A stretch of DNA of 6,596 nt from Candidatus Sabulitectum sp. (GCA_029934845.1 JAOZLN010000070.1:1-6596), one strand, 5' to 3'; counted from the first letter of the stretch, positions 1 to 6,449 are shown. The notes: generated by a model from the sequence alone, not told the origin. A program made the numbers and translations.

Positions 1-390
1 TTTCCCCGATCGCTTTACGGATGGACCAAGCTTCTGGGTGACATTGCTGTACAGAAAAGCAACCCCAATGCCTGCATTGTTCGTACATCAATTCTGGTTG
101 GTGATGCCGGTGCGAAAATGACCACCTTCAGCGAAGACATACTTTCCGGAAAAGCAACTCATTTCCATGTAGACTGCTTCAGGAACCACACCGATATCAA
201 CGCTCTGGCACAATTTCTCTCTGAATGTCTTTACTCTTCCCGTGCCGGCCTCATTCTTGCAGCGGCACCATATGCCATGTCCCGGGCAGCTTATGCTTAT
301 TCTCTCCTGCAGCGGGATATCAACCTTATTCCTGCCCCGGATGATATTCCCCATGATCTGACCTTGAGACCGTCCCAGGTTATCGGTTAG
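1..390 (+). CDS. RmlD-like SDR sugar-nucleotide reductase, 3' part
   Basis: The C-terminal 129 residues of an extended short-chain dehydrogenase are read from the window edge to a TAG stop at 388-390; the N-terminal Rossmann nucleotide-binding part lies outside. YGWTK at residues 6-10 fits the catalytic YxxxK motif. It is followed by a VRTSILVGD strand, the DINALAQFLSECL helix that in this family follows a conserved Y/R-containing substrate loop, and an LRPSQ segment near the end. This order matches the substrate-binding half of dTDP-4-dehydrorhamnose reductase (RmlD), which reduces the 4-keto sugar to make dTDP-rhamnose in the cytoplasm. Other NAD(P)-dependent sugar epimerases/reductases share the layout, so the exact substrate is inferred. 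The next gene starts 47 nt downstream with its own promoter, so this is probably the last gene of its transcript. No hairpin plus T-run terminator is visible after it. Confidence 0.72.
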   Translation, partial: FPRSLYGWTKLLGDIAVQKSNPNACIVRTSILVGDAGAKMTTFSEDILSGKATHFHVDCFRNHTDINALAQFLSECLYSSRAGLILAAAPYAMSRAAYAYSLLQRDINLIPAPDDIPHDLTLRPSQVIG

Positions 391-392
391 CC

Positions 393-407
393 GTCAACGC
401 AGTTGAC
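393..407. promoter_or_regulatory. Palindromic candidate operator of the toxin-antitoxin operon
   Basis: GTCAAC (393-398) and GTTGAC (402-407) form a perfect 6-bp inverted repeat around a 3-nt centre. The right arm shares five bases with the -35 hexamer of the toxin promoter. Ribbon-helix-helix antitoxins typically bind short inverted repeats overlapping their own promoter, so this is the natural candidate site for autorepression by the downstream antitoxin. The palindrome is seen directly; its role is inferred. No T-run follows, so it does not look like a terminator for the upstream gene. Confidence 0.5.
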
Positions 408-431
408 AAAAGGCAGACGACAGCATATCAA
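403..431 (+). promoter_or_regulatory. Sigma70-type promoter of the toxin-antitoxin operon
   Basis: A perfect -35 hexamer TTGACA (403-408) is followed after 17 nt by TATCAA (426-431), which matches TATAAT at four of six positions. Transcription would be expected to begin about 6-8 nt past the -10 box, at 437-439. This coincides with the toxin ATG at 438 and suggests a leaderless or nearly leaderless message. Confidence 0.6.
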
Positions 432-437
432 TGTTGC

Positions 438-719
438 ATGAAATGCATAAATTGGAACACCGAAAAAAGCAAGATATTGAAGGTTAAGCGAGGGATTTCC
501 TTCGAGGAAATTGCATATTTGATTGAGTCCGGCCAGATAAACGGAATTGAAGAGAACCCGGGGCGATCAGATCAAAAAATGTATGTTCTTGAGATTGGTA
601 ACTATGCTGTTCTGGTGCCATTTGTGGAAAGCGAGGAAGAGATATTCCTCAAGACCGCATTCCCAGGTCGTAAGTACACCAGGCTGTATGGATCAAGGAG
701 GAACGATGAAAAAAGGTGA
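438..719 (+). CDS. BrnT-like toxin of a type II toxin-antitoxin system
   Basis: A 93-residue protein that fits the BrnT/RelE-fold ribonuclease toxins in length, motifs and gene order. An N-terminal W-x-x-x-K element (NWNTEKSK, residues 5-12) leads into KRGISFEEIAYLIESG, which corresponds to the conserved helix KxGISFEEA of BrnT. A hydrophobic strand pair (YAVLVPFV) follows, then EEIFLKTAFPGRKYTRLYG, which resembles the BrnT C-terminal IRIISARKAT...Y element with basic and tyrosine residues. Family members are thought to cleave mRNA and halt growth until neutralised by the co-expressed antitoxin. Toxin first, antitoxin second is the BrnTA order, and the reading frames overlap by 14 nt. The ATG at 438 has no recognisable Shine-Dalgarno sequence within 20 nt. 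The protein is divergent from classical BrnT, so the subfamily and ribonuclease activity are inferred. Confidence 0.72.
   Translation: MKCINWNTEKSKILKVKRGISFEEIAYLIESGQINGIEENPGRSDQKMYVLEIGNYAVLVPFVESEEEIFLKTAFPGRKYTRLYGSRRNDEKR
695..701 (+). promoter_or_regulatory. Strong ribosome binding site for the antitoxin
   Basis: AAGGAGG lies 4 nt before the ATG at 706, inside the 3' end of the toxin gene. It decides the antitoxin start: an upstream start in the same open frame, at 547, lacks such a site and would lie almost wholly inside the toxin gene. The contrast with the toxin start, which has no site, would favour antitoxin excess. Confidence 0.85.
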
Positions 720-999
720 TAAGGTATTTAAGCCAATTGATCAGGAAGAGAAAGAATTGATGGAGTCAATTGAGCGGGACGAATGGCAGCCTGTCAGCAA
801 TTTAGAAGAAGAAAAAGAGAAGGCTGTTGCAGCTGCACGAAATACCTTAAAAAAGGATAAACGCATCAATCTTCGTCTTACTCAAAAGGATTATTATCAA
901 ATTCAGATAAGGGCTATTGAAGAAGGTATTCCATATCAGACTCTTATTTCAAGTCTTGTTCACAAGTACCTGAATGGTACGCTGACTCCTACTGCTTAG
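706..999 (+). CDS. CopG/RHH-family antitoxin
   Basis: A 97-residue protein with a charged, toxin-binding-type N-terminal half (FKPIDQEEKELMESIERDEW...) and a C-terminal ribbon-helix-helix DNA-binding domain. The strand KRINLRLTQ (about residues 52-60) would form the intermolecular beta ribbon of the dimer. It is followed by helix A, KDYYQIQIRAIEEG, and helix B, PYQTLISSLVHKYLNG. This arrangement is typical of CopG/BrnA antitoxins: the N-terminal part covers the toxin and the dimeric RHH domain binds the operon's operator. It overlaps the toxin gene by 14 nt and has a consensus ribosome binding site. The palindrome at 393-407 is the likely binding site for autoregulation. The family call is firm; pairing with the upstream toxin rests on gene order, overlap and the matching known pair type. 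Confidence 0.86.
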   Translation: MKKGDKVFKPIDQEEKELMESIERDEWQPVSNLEEEKEKAVAAARNTLKKDKRINLRLTQKDYYQIQIRAIEEGIPYQTLISSLVHKYLNGTLTPTA

Positions 1000-1058
1000 A
1001 GTATGCTGGTTATTCCTTATCTGCAATACTAGACAGCAATCCAGTTGAAAGGCAGGTT

Positions 1059-2038
1059 ATGATGCAAAAGAAAAGAATGCTCTTACTTTTTCTACTGGCA
1101 CTGCTGAGTTCGGTATCGGCAGCTCAAATCGAGCCTGCTGTACAATGGACACAGGTATTCAGATGACTTGCTTCATATTACCGGCAATCGGATTCTGCTT
1201 TTTGTCATCCGCTTGGCAGACAGGAGATATGGGTCTTCCCGGAGCGGATGAGATAGAGTACCTCGTCTGTAACGAAGGGACTGCGTTCGCAGCAGTTGAG
1301 TACGAAGAGGAAAGCACAAGACGCAGCGGAATCCTGGCGATTGAAACGGAAACATCTGATGAGCTGTGGTTTTATGAAACTGACAGTGATGACAATCTCT
1401 ATTCGAATGTTCCTTACCAGATCCAGTACAGTGATGGCAGGATTTACGCCCTGATCAGCTATCTGGGGATACTCTGCCTGGACGCAGCTTCTGGAGAGGA
1501 ACTGTTTTTATGGGAGTGCGGTTCATTTATTCATGCACCCTTCATTCTGAACAGCGGAAATATATATACCGTGACAGCATGTGATGTGGTAAAACTGGAT
1601 GCACTCGCAGGCTATACGGTATGGGAACTGCCCGTGGAAAGGGAAAACAGTGATTTTCCACTTACCCTTTCTCACCTCTTTCTGGGTTGCGGGAGACTTC
1701 TGGTGGGTTCCATTCAGACTCCGATCTTCTGCGTGGATCCATTTACAGGCGAGATGATCTGGAGGAACGAAAATATTCGGGGCTGGCAGGGCAGCAGCTA
1801 TTCGGAAGCAAGACATATATCCGAGAACCTGGTCTTTGCCACTGCAAACCAGGAGGAAGTGGCAGTGATCGATGCTGATGATGGTTCGCTGAAGGCTTTC
1901 TACTATAACAGTAGATACCTCGAAAGTGATGAGCAGGGAACATACATTATCATTCGCGAGAATGATGAGCGTTATCTGTGCACGATCGACCCTGTATCAG
2001 GCTCTATCTCCAATCGAGCAGTCCTGGAAAATGAATGA
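1059..2038 (+). pseudogene. Secreted PQQ-type beta-propeller protein, broken by two frameshifts
   Basis: The start at ATG 1059 (second ATG 1062) is preceded by AAAGG at 1048-1052. It opens a Sec signal peptide: basic MMQKKR, hydrophobic MLLLFLLALL, then a likely cleavage after SSVSA. This frame reads on as IEPAVQWTQVF and hits TGA at 1164. The sequence continues in the next frame (from 1162: DDLLHITGNRILLFV), then in the third frame from roughly 1200 to the TGA ending at 2038. That long frame has about six blade-like repeats built on LDxxxG/xxxW patterns, for example CLDAASGEEL, KLDALAGYTVW, CVDPFTGEMIW and VIDADDGSLK. These are typical of PQQ-like (pyrrolo-quinoline quinone enzyme-type) propellers such as BamB. 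The protein would have been exported to the periplasm or surface; its ligand is unknown. Each shift behaves like one extra base (or two missing). A start at ATG 1145 would give a 297-residue propeller without a good signal peptide, so a shorter product is possible. Confidence 0.68.
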
Positions 2039-2068
2039 CACGATCAACATGCATTTCTCGCAGACAGT

Positions 2069-2105
2069 ATTGTAAAAGCTGCACCATATAGTATTATATT
2101 ACAAT
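2069..2105. repeat. Inverted repeat ATTGTAA/TTACAAT upstream of the transposase remnant
   Basis: ATTGTAA (2069-2075) and TTACAAT (2099-2105) are perfect 7-bp inverted arms separated by 23 nt. Inside lies an A/T-rich stretch in which ATATA (2086-2090) pairs with TATAT (2095-2099). It sits between the end of the propeller gene and the transposase start. It could be a weak hairpin, part of the element's end, or chance in A/T-rich DNA. TTGTAA (2070-2075) and TATTAT (2092-2097) with a 16-nt spacer could also be read as a promoter for the transposase. Confidence 0.25.
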
Positions 2106-2143
2106 GCTAGCCAACAATATAGCACAAAATAGAAACAGCCGAA

Positions 2144-2293
2144 ATGAATACACAGTGTTGCTCCAATAATGGTCAACTGAGCTCGAATTTCAAGGGCCCG
2201 ATCGCAAAAAGTTATTAGTAAGTTTGACGGCAGGTATGTCACCTCGGATGGAGGAGCTTCGCTGCTTCGTGAGGATGCACAGAGTATTGGAAG
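2144..2293 (+). mobile_element. Remnant of an IS1380-type transposase (N-terminus only)
   Basis: ATG 2144 opens MNTQCCSNNGQLSSNFKGPIAK and stops at TAG 2216-2218. From 2211, one frame over, the sequence continues VISKFDGRYVTSDGGASLLRE to about 2291. Together these match the start of IS1380-family DDE transposases: a short variable N-terminus, then a basic stretch leading into F-[DS]-G-G-x-[IL]-T-S-D-[AG]-G-[AGS]-x-L-L-R-E. The frame change falls at a run of five A residues (2206-2210) and is explained by one extra A. Only about 50 of the usual 400-plus codons remain, and no catalytic core or defined terminal repeats are visible, so the element is dead. The family call rests on the TSDGGASLLRE motif recalled from the family. 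Confidence 0.6.
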
Positions 2294-2294
2294 C

Positions 2295-2318
2295 GTGCTC
2301 GATCACAACAACAGTGTT
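2295..2318 (-). repeat. 24-nt copy of the uvrA H-loop coding segment
   Basis: Read on the minus strand this segment encodes NTVVVIEH and matches positions 3539-3562 (uvrA codons 881-888) at 23 of 24 bases. The one difference, at 2304, is a synonymous third position (GTG versus GTC, valine). Similarity ends abruptly on both sides. It begins exactly where the transposase-like sequence stops and overlaps the stop codon of the minus-strand secreted gene. Confidence 0.6.
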
Positions 2319-2822
2319 AGATGCAATTTCTCTTCAGTTTGATTTCTCCTGTTTCGAGGAGAGAATCTACAAGCAACAGTTGATCACCTGAAGAATCTTC
2401 ATATGTGGAATCAACAGCAGCAAGTATCAGGGTTTCCGGATTCCATTTGTAGAATACGGTGTTAGTCACCATGCTGAAAGGATATGTCGAGGCCACTACT
2501 ACAAGATCTTCCTCTTCATCGAACCGGGAAAAGGTCTTCACAGGATTCATGAACATGTCGAACGAAGTTAAGCCAAGATACAGGGTATCTTTTCCGTACC
2601 CGATCAATGTGAGTTCAGGTCTTCCGCAGGTTCACCTGCAACAAGAAGGTCAAGACTGTACAATCCTTCAGGCAGCAGTTCCGCAGGAAAATCCTGAATG
2701 CTAATAACATTGGGACCGCCTTTCCCGCTCTTCCATTCCTCCAGATAGAAATGGGATTCGTCTGCAATGGATGGGGATGCGTATAGCAGCAATATTGTCA
2801 GTAAAAAGAAGTTGAGCAGCGA
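2317..2822 (-). pseudogene. Secreted protein of unknown family, frameshifted and lacking a start
   Basis: Two minus-strand frames together make one exported protein. The 5' frame gives a signal-peptide core, NFFLLTILLLYASPSIA, with a likely cleavage before DES. It continues through FYLEEWKSGKGGPNVISI and ends LLVAGEPAEDLNSH at a stop near 2604. The second frame, 2607 to the TAA at 2317-2319, continues as LTLIGYGKDTLYLGL and then an acidic, hydrophobic-patterned tail. The natural join is near 2605-2630 and needs one missing base. No ATG, GTG or TTG with a ribosome binding site precedes the signal peptide in frame, so the true start seems lost at a breakpoint near 2822-2832. I recognise no domain. 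The alternating hydrophobic strands after the shift suggest a beta-rich periplasmic or surface protein. Confidence 0.55.
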
Positions 2823-2831
2823 GACACAGTA

Positions 2832-3163
2832 GTGATGTACTTCCCGATCACAGTCAGAACCGTTACATCAGGACCGGGTCTGCTCCTGTGGCAGGTTAGC
2901 GATCCGATGGAAAAGCCTGAGGTCAAGGTGAACGGAATTCCTGTGGATGTGCACCCCCTGATCGGAAACATCTGGTATCCGGAATATCTCGACTACACAT
3001 GGGATGAGCTCAGAGAAGCCGTTACTACAGTAGTCGAAGCAGGAGCCGCTACTTCCACTTTGCCCCCGGTCCCCTCGACCAGAGATTTTACGACGGAGGT
3101 CTCAGGTACGACAGCACCGGCTGGGCTTCCACGATCCGGGTACACTTGCGGATTGATTCTTGA
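2832..3163 (+). pseudogene. 3' fragment of an unrecognised protein, with a frameshift
   Basis: The open frame from GTG 2832/ATG 2835 reads as a convincing but start-less fragment: PITVRTVTSGPGLLLWQVSD, then PEVKVNGIPVDVHPLIGN and IWYPEYLDYTWDELREAV. After about 3050 this frame becomes Pro/Thr/Ser-rich and unlike the rest. The frame two bases on reads FHFAPGPLDQRFYDGGLRY then DSTGWASTIRVHLRIDS and stops at TGA 3161-3163, which looks like the genuine C-terminus. One missing base between about 3045 and 3055 would join the two. No ribosome binding site precedes the GTG/ATG, so these starts are likely internal codons of a larger, 5'-truncated gene. Aromatic residues and short strands suggest a beta-rich, probably extracytoplasmic protein. 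No function can be assigned. Confidence 0.5.
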
Positions 3164-3340
3164 TACGAGTAGCATTCCTGACCATCAACCATTTCTACAG
3201 ATATTGCTCATAAAATAAGAATCAGCCAAGGTTTTGCGTTAACAATTGCCCGGGGATTTTTCGGATTCTACACGACCACGCAGATGAAATGTCTTCATTG
3301 CTGTTAAATGGATATTTGGCTGAAACTACAGTCTAATCAA

Positions 3341-6202
3341 TTACTCCAGATCTGCGGCTTTTCTATTTTGTGATAAGTTTACCCAGCGTCCCTGTTCCTT
3401 AAGGTGCTGGCCGGTGTAGGAATGCTGGCATTTTGCTATGTCCTCAGGAGTACCTGTTATCAGGATCTCTCCTCCACCGTCTCCTCCGCCGGGGCCCATA
3501 TCAACAACCCAGTCTGAATTGGCGATGACATCAGAATTGTGCTCGATGACAACAACAGTGTTGCCTGCTGAAACCAGTCTGTCCAGAACATTCAGAAGTT
3601 TGCTTACATCGTGGGGGTGAAGGCCGGTGGTAGGTTCATCCAGGATGTACAATGTGTGGCTTGTTGAAGGTCTGCTTAGTTCCTTTGCAAGCTTCACTCT
3701 CTGGGCTTCTCCGCCTGAGAGGGTAGGAGCACGCTGCCCGAGTTGGATGTAGCCCAGACCAACCTCATCCATTACTTTCAGAGTAGAATAGACTGTGGGA
3801 ATTCTCTCGAAGAGAACCATAGCTTTTTCAATGGTCATGTTCAGTATCTCGGATATGTTCTTTTCTCTGAATTTTATCTTTAGAGTTTCCTTGTTGAACC
3901 GGAGCCCCTGGCATGTTTCGCATTCGATGAAGACATCCGGCAGGAAGTGCATCTCTATTCGTTTAACTCCTGCACCTTTGCAGTCTTCGCATCTACCGCC
4001 TTTTACGTTGAAACTGAATCGCCCTGGTTTGTAACCTCTTATCCTTGATTCCGGCATTTCCGCAAAGAGATTTCTGATGCTGTCGAACACCTTTGTATAA
4101 GTTGCCGGGTTGGATCTTGGTGTACGACCAATTGGATCCTGTGTTATGTTGATGATCTTATCGATGTGCCTGATACCATCAATAGAGTCGTACGGGCCCG
4201 GCTTCATGCTGGAAGCACCGCCTATAAGGCGGGAAACAGCAGGATACAGGGTTTGGCCCACGAGAGAACTCTTTCCGGAACCGGAAACGCCTGTAACTGA
4301 GATCAATCTGCCCAGAGGAATCTTAAAATCGACAGATTTCAGATTGTGAAGAGATGCCCCGTTAAGGGAAAGAACAGGAGTTTTCTTTGTTCTGGGTTCA
4401 CCCAGCCGGACAATGGTTTTCCTTCCGGAAAGGTAAGCTCCTGTGATAGAGTCGGGGTGTGCCATGATCTCGGCAGGAGTTCCCTGTGCCACGACTTCAC
4501 CTCCGTAGGAGCCGGCCCCAGGTCCAAAGTCTATTATGTGATCAGCCTTAAGAAGAGTGTCGGTATCGTGTTCCACTACTATTACAGTATTCCCAATGTC
4601 CCGGAGATGCTCAAGGGTTTTAATAAGCCTTGCATTGTCTCTGGGGTGAAGTCCTACTGTGGGTTCATCCAGAACGTAGAGAACACCGGTAAGACCGCTG
4701 CCTATCTGACTGGCAAGCCTTATTCTTTGAGCCTCTCCGCCTGAGAGAGATGGTGCCGATCTATTCAAGGTCAGGTAGTGGAGACCAACATCGACAAGGA
4801 AGGTAAGTCTGGCAATGATCTCTTTCAACAGTCTTTCGGCGATTGATTTTTGATAACTTGTAAGCTCTATTTTGTTAAAGAACGAAAGAGTGTCACCGAC
4901 TGTACTGTCTGATATTTCATTAATACCTTTGTTGCCAATAAGCACTGCGCGTGCTTCGGATCTGATCCTTGAACCGCCGCAGTCGTCACAGGTGTATTTG
5001 CGGAAGAACTTTTCGTAGTACTTGCGCATGTCCTCACTGCCTGTCTGGTGGTAGAGTCTTTCAATCCGGTGGACAATTCCCTCGAATGGACCGCTCCAGT
5101 TACCGGATGAGTGATTTGTTCTCCAGCTCACATTGAGTTCTTTTTTTCCGGAACCGTAAAGAATCATTTGCTTTACTTCGTCGGGTAGTTGAACCCATGG
5201 AGTATGCAGGTTGAAATTCAGTTCCTGGCACATTGTTCGAAGAGAAGCAGCAACCCATCCCTGTGGAATTCCCCATGGAACTATAGCCCCGGACTGTATT
5301 GTCATTGCAGGCTTGGGAACGATCAGGTCGGGATCAACTTTAAGTATGTATCCCAATCCAGAGCATCTGGGACACATGCCCAGCGGATTGTTGAAACTGA
5401 AAAGCTGAGGAGAGAGTTCAGGAAGACTTATGCCGCAGTGGAGGCAGGCATTGTGTTCGCTCATCATGATTTTGTGATCAGTGTCTGCATCAATAACAGA
5501 AATTACACCATCACCCAGTTTTGAGGCAGTTTCCACAGAATCATTAAGCCTGCTTTCAATGCCGGGTTTTAGAATGATCCTGTCCACAACCACAGATATT
5601 GAATTGCGCTTCTTTTTATCAAGCTCTTTGATCTGGTCAAGATCCGTGAGTTTGTCGTTAAGAATAACTCTTACAAATCCCTTCTCCCTTATGTCTGAGA
5701 GCAGATCTTCGTGGGAGCCTTTGCGATTGGTCAGTATCGGAGCGGCTATCATTATTCTGGTTTCCTGTTTCATTTCCATTATGGCGTCAGTCATTTGCTG
5801 GGATGTTTGTGTGGTTACTTTCCTGCCGCATTCAGGGCAGTGTGGTACACCGGCTCTTGCATAAAGAACCCGGAGATAATCCGCTATCTCGGTTACTGTT
5901 CCAACGGTTGACCTTGGGTTGTGGCTTACCGTTTTCTGTTCAATTGAGATCGCAGGCGAGAGCCCGTCTATAGAATCAAAATCTGGTTTATCCATCTGTC
6001 CGAGAAACTGACGGGCATATGAAGATAGTGATTCAATGTACCTTCTTTGTCCCTCAGCATATAAAGTATCAAATGCAAAAGAACTCTTGCCTGAACCTGA
6101 AACACCTGCACAGACAACCAGAGTTTCTTTCGGGAACTCCACGGACACTTCATTAAGATTGTGTTCCCGAGCTCCCCTTACCGTAATTTTATCGCTGGCC
6201 AT
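3341..6202 (-). CDS. uvrA: UvrA, excinuclease ABC subunit A
   Basis: A complete 953-residue UvrA, close to the family's usual length of about 940. It is the ATP-dependent damage sensor of nucleotide excision repair: the UvrA dimer finds helix-distorting lesions and loads UvrB, and UvrC then cuts on both sides. Both ABC ATPase modules are intact. Module one has Walker A GVSGSGKS (33-40), signature LSGGE (486-490), Walker B LYVLDEP (508-514) and H-loop His545. Module two has Walker A at 638-645, signature LSGGE (828-832), Walker B LYILDEP (851-857) and H-loop His888. Zinc modules are present as CLHC/CPRC (Cys253, 256, 277, 280) and CEDC/CETC (Cys738, 741, 761, 764), the latter being the DNA-contacting finger. 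The start at 6202 has an AGGGGAG site just upstream and begins with the conserved KITVRGAREHNL segment. It is transcribed divergently from dnaK. Confidence 0.99.
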   Translation of the reverse strand: MASDKITVRGAREHNLNEVSVEFPKETLVVCAGVSGSGKSSFAFDTLYAEGQRRYIESLSSYARQFLGQMDKPDFDSIDGLSPAISIEQKTVSHNPRSTVGTVTEIADYLRVLYARAGVPHCPECGRKVTTQTSQQMTDAIMEMKQETRIMIAAPILTNRKGSHEDLLSDIREKGFVRVILNDKLTDLDQIKELDKKKRNSISVVVDRIILKPGIESRLNDSVETASKLGDGVISVIDADTDHKIMMSEHNACLHCGISLPELSPQLFSFNNPLGMCPRCSGLGYILKVDPDLIVPKPAMTIQSGAIVPWGIPQGWVAASLRTMCQELNFNLHTPWVQLPDEVKQMILYGSGKKELNVSWRTNHSSGNWSGPFEGIVHRIERLYHQTGSEDMRKYYEKFFRKYTCDDCGGSRIRSEARAVLIGNKGINEISDSTVGDTLSFFNKIELTSYQKSIAERLLKEIIARLTFLVDVGLHYLTLNRSAPSLSGGEAQRIRLASQIGSGLTGVLYVLDEPTVGLHPRDNARLIKTLEHLRDIGNTVIVVEHDTDTLLKADHIIDFGPGAGSYGGEVVAQGTPAEIMAHPDSITGAYLSGRKTIVRLGEPRTKKTPVLSLNGASLHNLKSVDFKIPLGRLISVTGVSGSGKSSLVGQTLYPAVSRLIGGASSMKPGPYDSIDGIRHIDKIINITQDPIGRTPRSNPATYTKVFDSIRNLFAEMPESRIRGYKPGRFSFNVKGGRCEDCKGAGVKRIEMHFLPDVFIECETCQGLRFNKETLKIKFREKNISEILNMTIEKAMVLFERIPTVYSTLKVMDEVGLGYIQLGQRAPTLSGGEAQRVKLAKELSRPSTSHTLYILDEPTTGLHPHDVSKLLNVLDRLVSAGNTVVVIEHNSDVIANSDWVVDMGPGGGDGGGEILITGTPEDIAKCQHSYTGQHLKEQGRWVNLSQNRKAADLE
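3539..3562 (-). repeat. uvrA copy of the 24-nt H-loop repeat
   Basis: Codons 881-888 of uvrA (NTVVVIEH, ending in the second-module H-loop histidine) recur with one synonymous difference at 2295-2318, 1.2 kb away. This is the functional copy, in its expected place in the ABC fold. The equivalent segment of UvrA's first module (NTVIVVEH) is different at the DNA level, so the repeat is specific to this site. Confidence 0.6.
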
Positions 6203-6205
6203 ACA

Positions 6206-6212
6206 CTCCCCT
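6206..6212 (-). promoter_or_regulatory. Ribosome binding site of uvrA
   Basis: On the minus strand AGGGGAG precedes the ATG at 6202 by three bases. It supports that start over downstream alternatives, together with the conserved N-terminal sequence. Confidence 0.6.
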
Positions 6213-6228
6213 GTTTTGCGTGACCCCT

Positions 6229-6256
6229 AATATACAACAGCGTCTGCGTGTGTCAC
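6229..6256 (-). promoter_or_regulatory. Candidate sigma70 promoter of uvrA
   Basis: On the minus strand GTGACA (6256-6251) is followed after 16 nt by TATATT (6234-6229); each matches its consensus hexamer at five of six positions. Transcription would start around 6222, giving a 5' leader of about 20 nt that contains the ribosome binding site. I see no full LexA box of either the CTGT-N8-ACAG or the GAAC-N4-GTTC type here, so SOS control is not supported by the sequence. Confidence 0.5.
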
Positions 6257-6441
6257 ATTTGCACCATTGTACGGTGGTGATGCGTGCTTAAAGAATAGGA
6301 TAGTATGTAATATGTTGCAGTCCATGATGATGGGTTGAAACAGGCAAATGGCATGACAATTGCTTTAAGTGAGCATGAAAGCAGAGATTGCTGTTGCGGT
6401 ATAAACTGGATTATACGAATAGATATAAATATAAATACTAC

Positions 6442-6449
6442 AAAGGAGG
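6442..6449 (+). promoter_or_regulatory. Strong ribosome binding site of dnaK
   Basis: AAAGGAGG lies nine bases before the ATG at 6459, a near-perfect anti-16S match fitting a highly expressed chaperone. The preceding leader (6412-6440) is A/T-rich, with several TATA-like hexamers (for example TATAAA at 6400-6405 and 6424-6429). No one of them has a convincing -35 partner, so the promoter is not resolved. Confidence 0.85.

Noticed and set aside
547..999. Longer reading of the antitoxin starting at 547
   Set aside because: It lies mostly inside the toxin gene in another frame and has no ribosome binding site. The internal ATG at 706 has a perfect one, and the family length fits.
1523..1816. 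Minus-strand open frame inside the propeller gene
   Set aside because: It is the antisense shadow of clear blade repeats on the plus strand, with Cys/His-rich random-looking composition and no ribosome binding site.
2832..3218. A 128-residue intact plus-strand protein
   Set aside because: The last 55 or so residues are low-complexity Pro/Thr/Ser and unlike the front. Another frame gives a coherent C-terminus ending at 3163, and no ribosome binding site supports the start.
3269..3300. Short hairpin ATGAA/TTCAT downstream of uvrA as a terminator
   Set aside because: The stem is only five A/T-rich base pairs, with no run of T after it on either strand.
3222..3323. 8-bp inverted repeat TCAGCCAA (3222-3229) / TTGGCTGA (3316-3323)
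   Set aside because: The arms are 86 nt apart, do not extend, and lie in an otherwise featureless gap (3164-3340). They could be a chance match, and no T-run makes a terminator for uvrA or for the plus-strand fragment.
4346..5864. Several open frames on the plus strand opposite uvrA
   Set aside because: They overlap a fully conserved UvrA and have Ser/Leu-rich shadow composition. None has recognisable motifs or start signals.
6211..6226. Possible LexA box CTGT-N8-ACCC near the uvrA start
   Set aside because: Only the left half matches; the right half agrees at two of four bases. It also falls between the predicted transcription start and the ribosome binding site.
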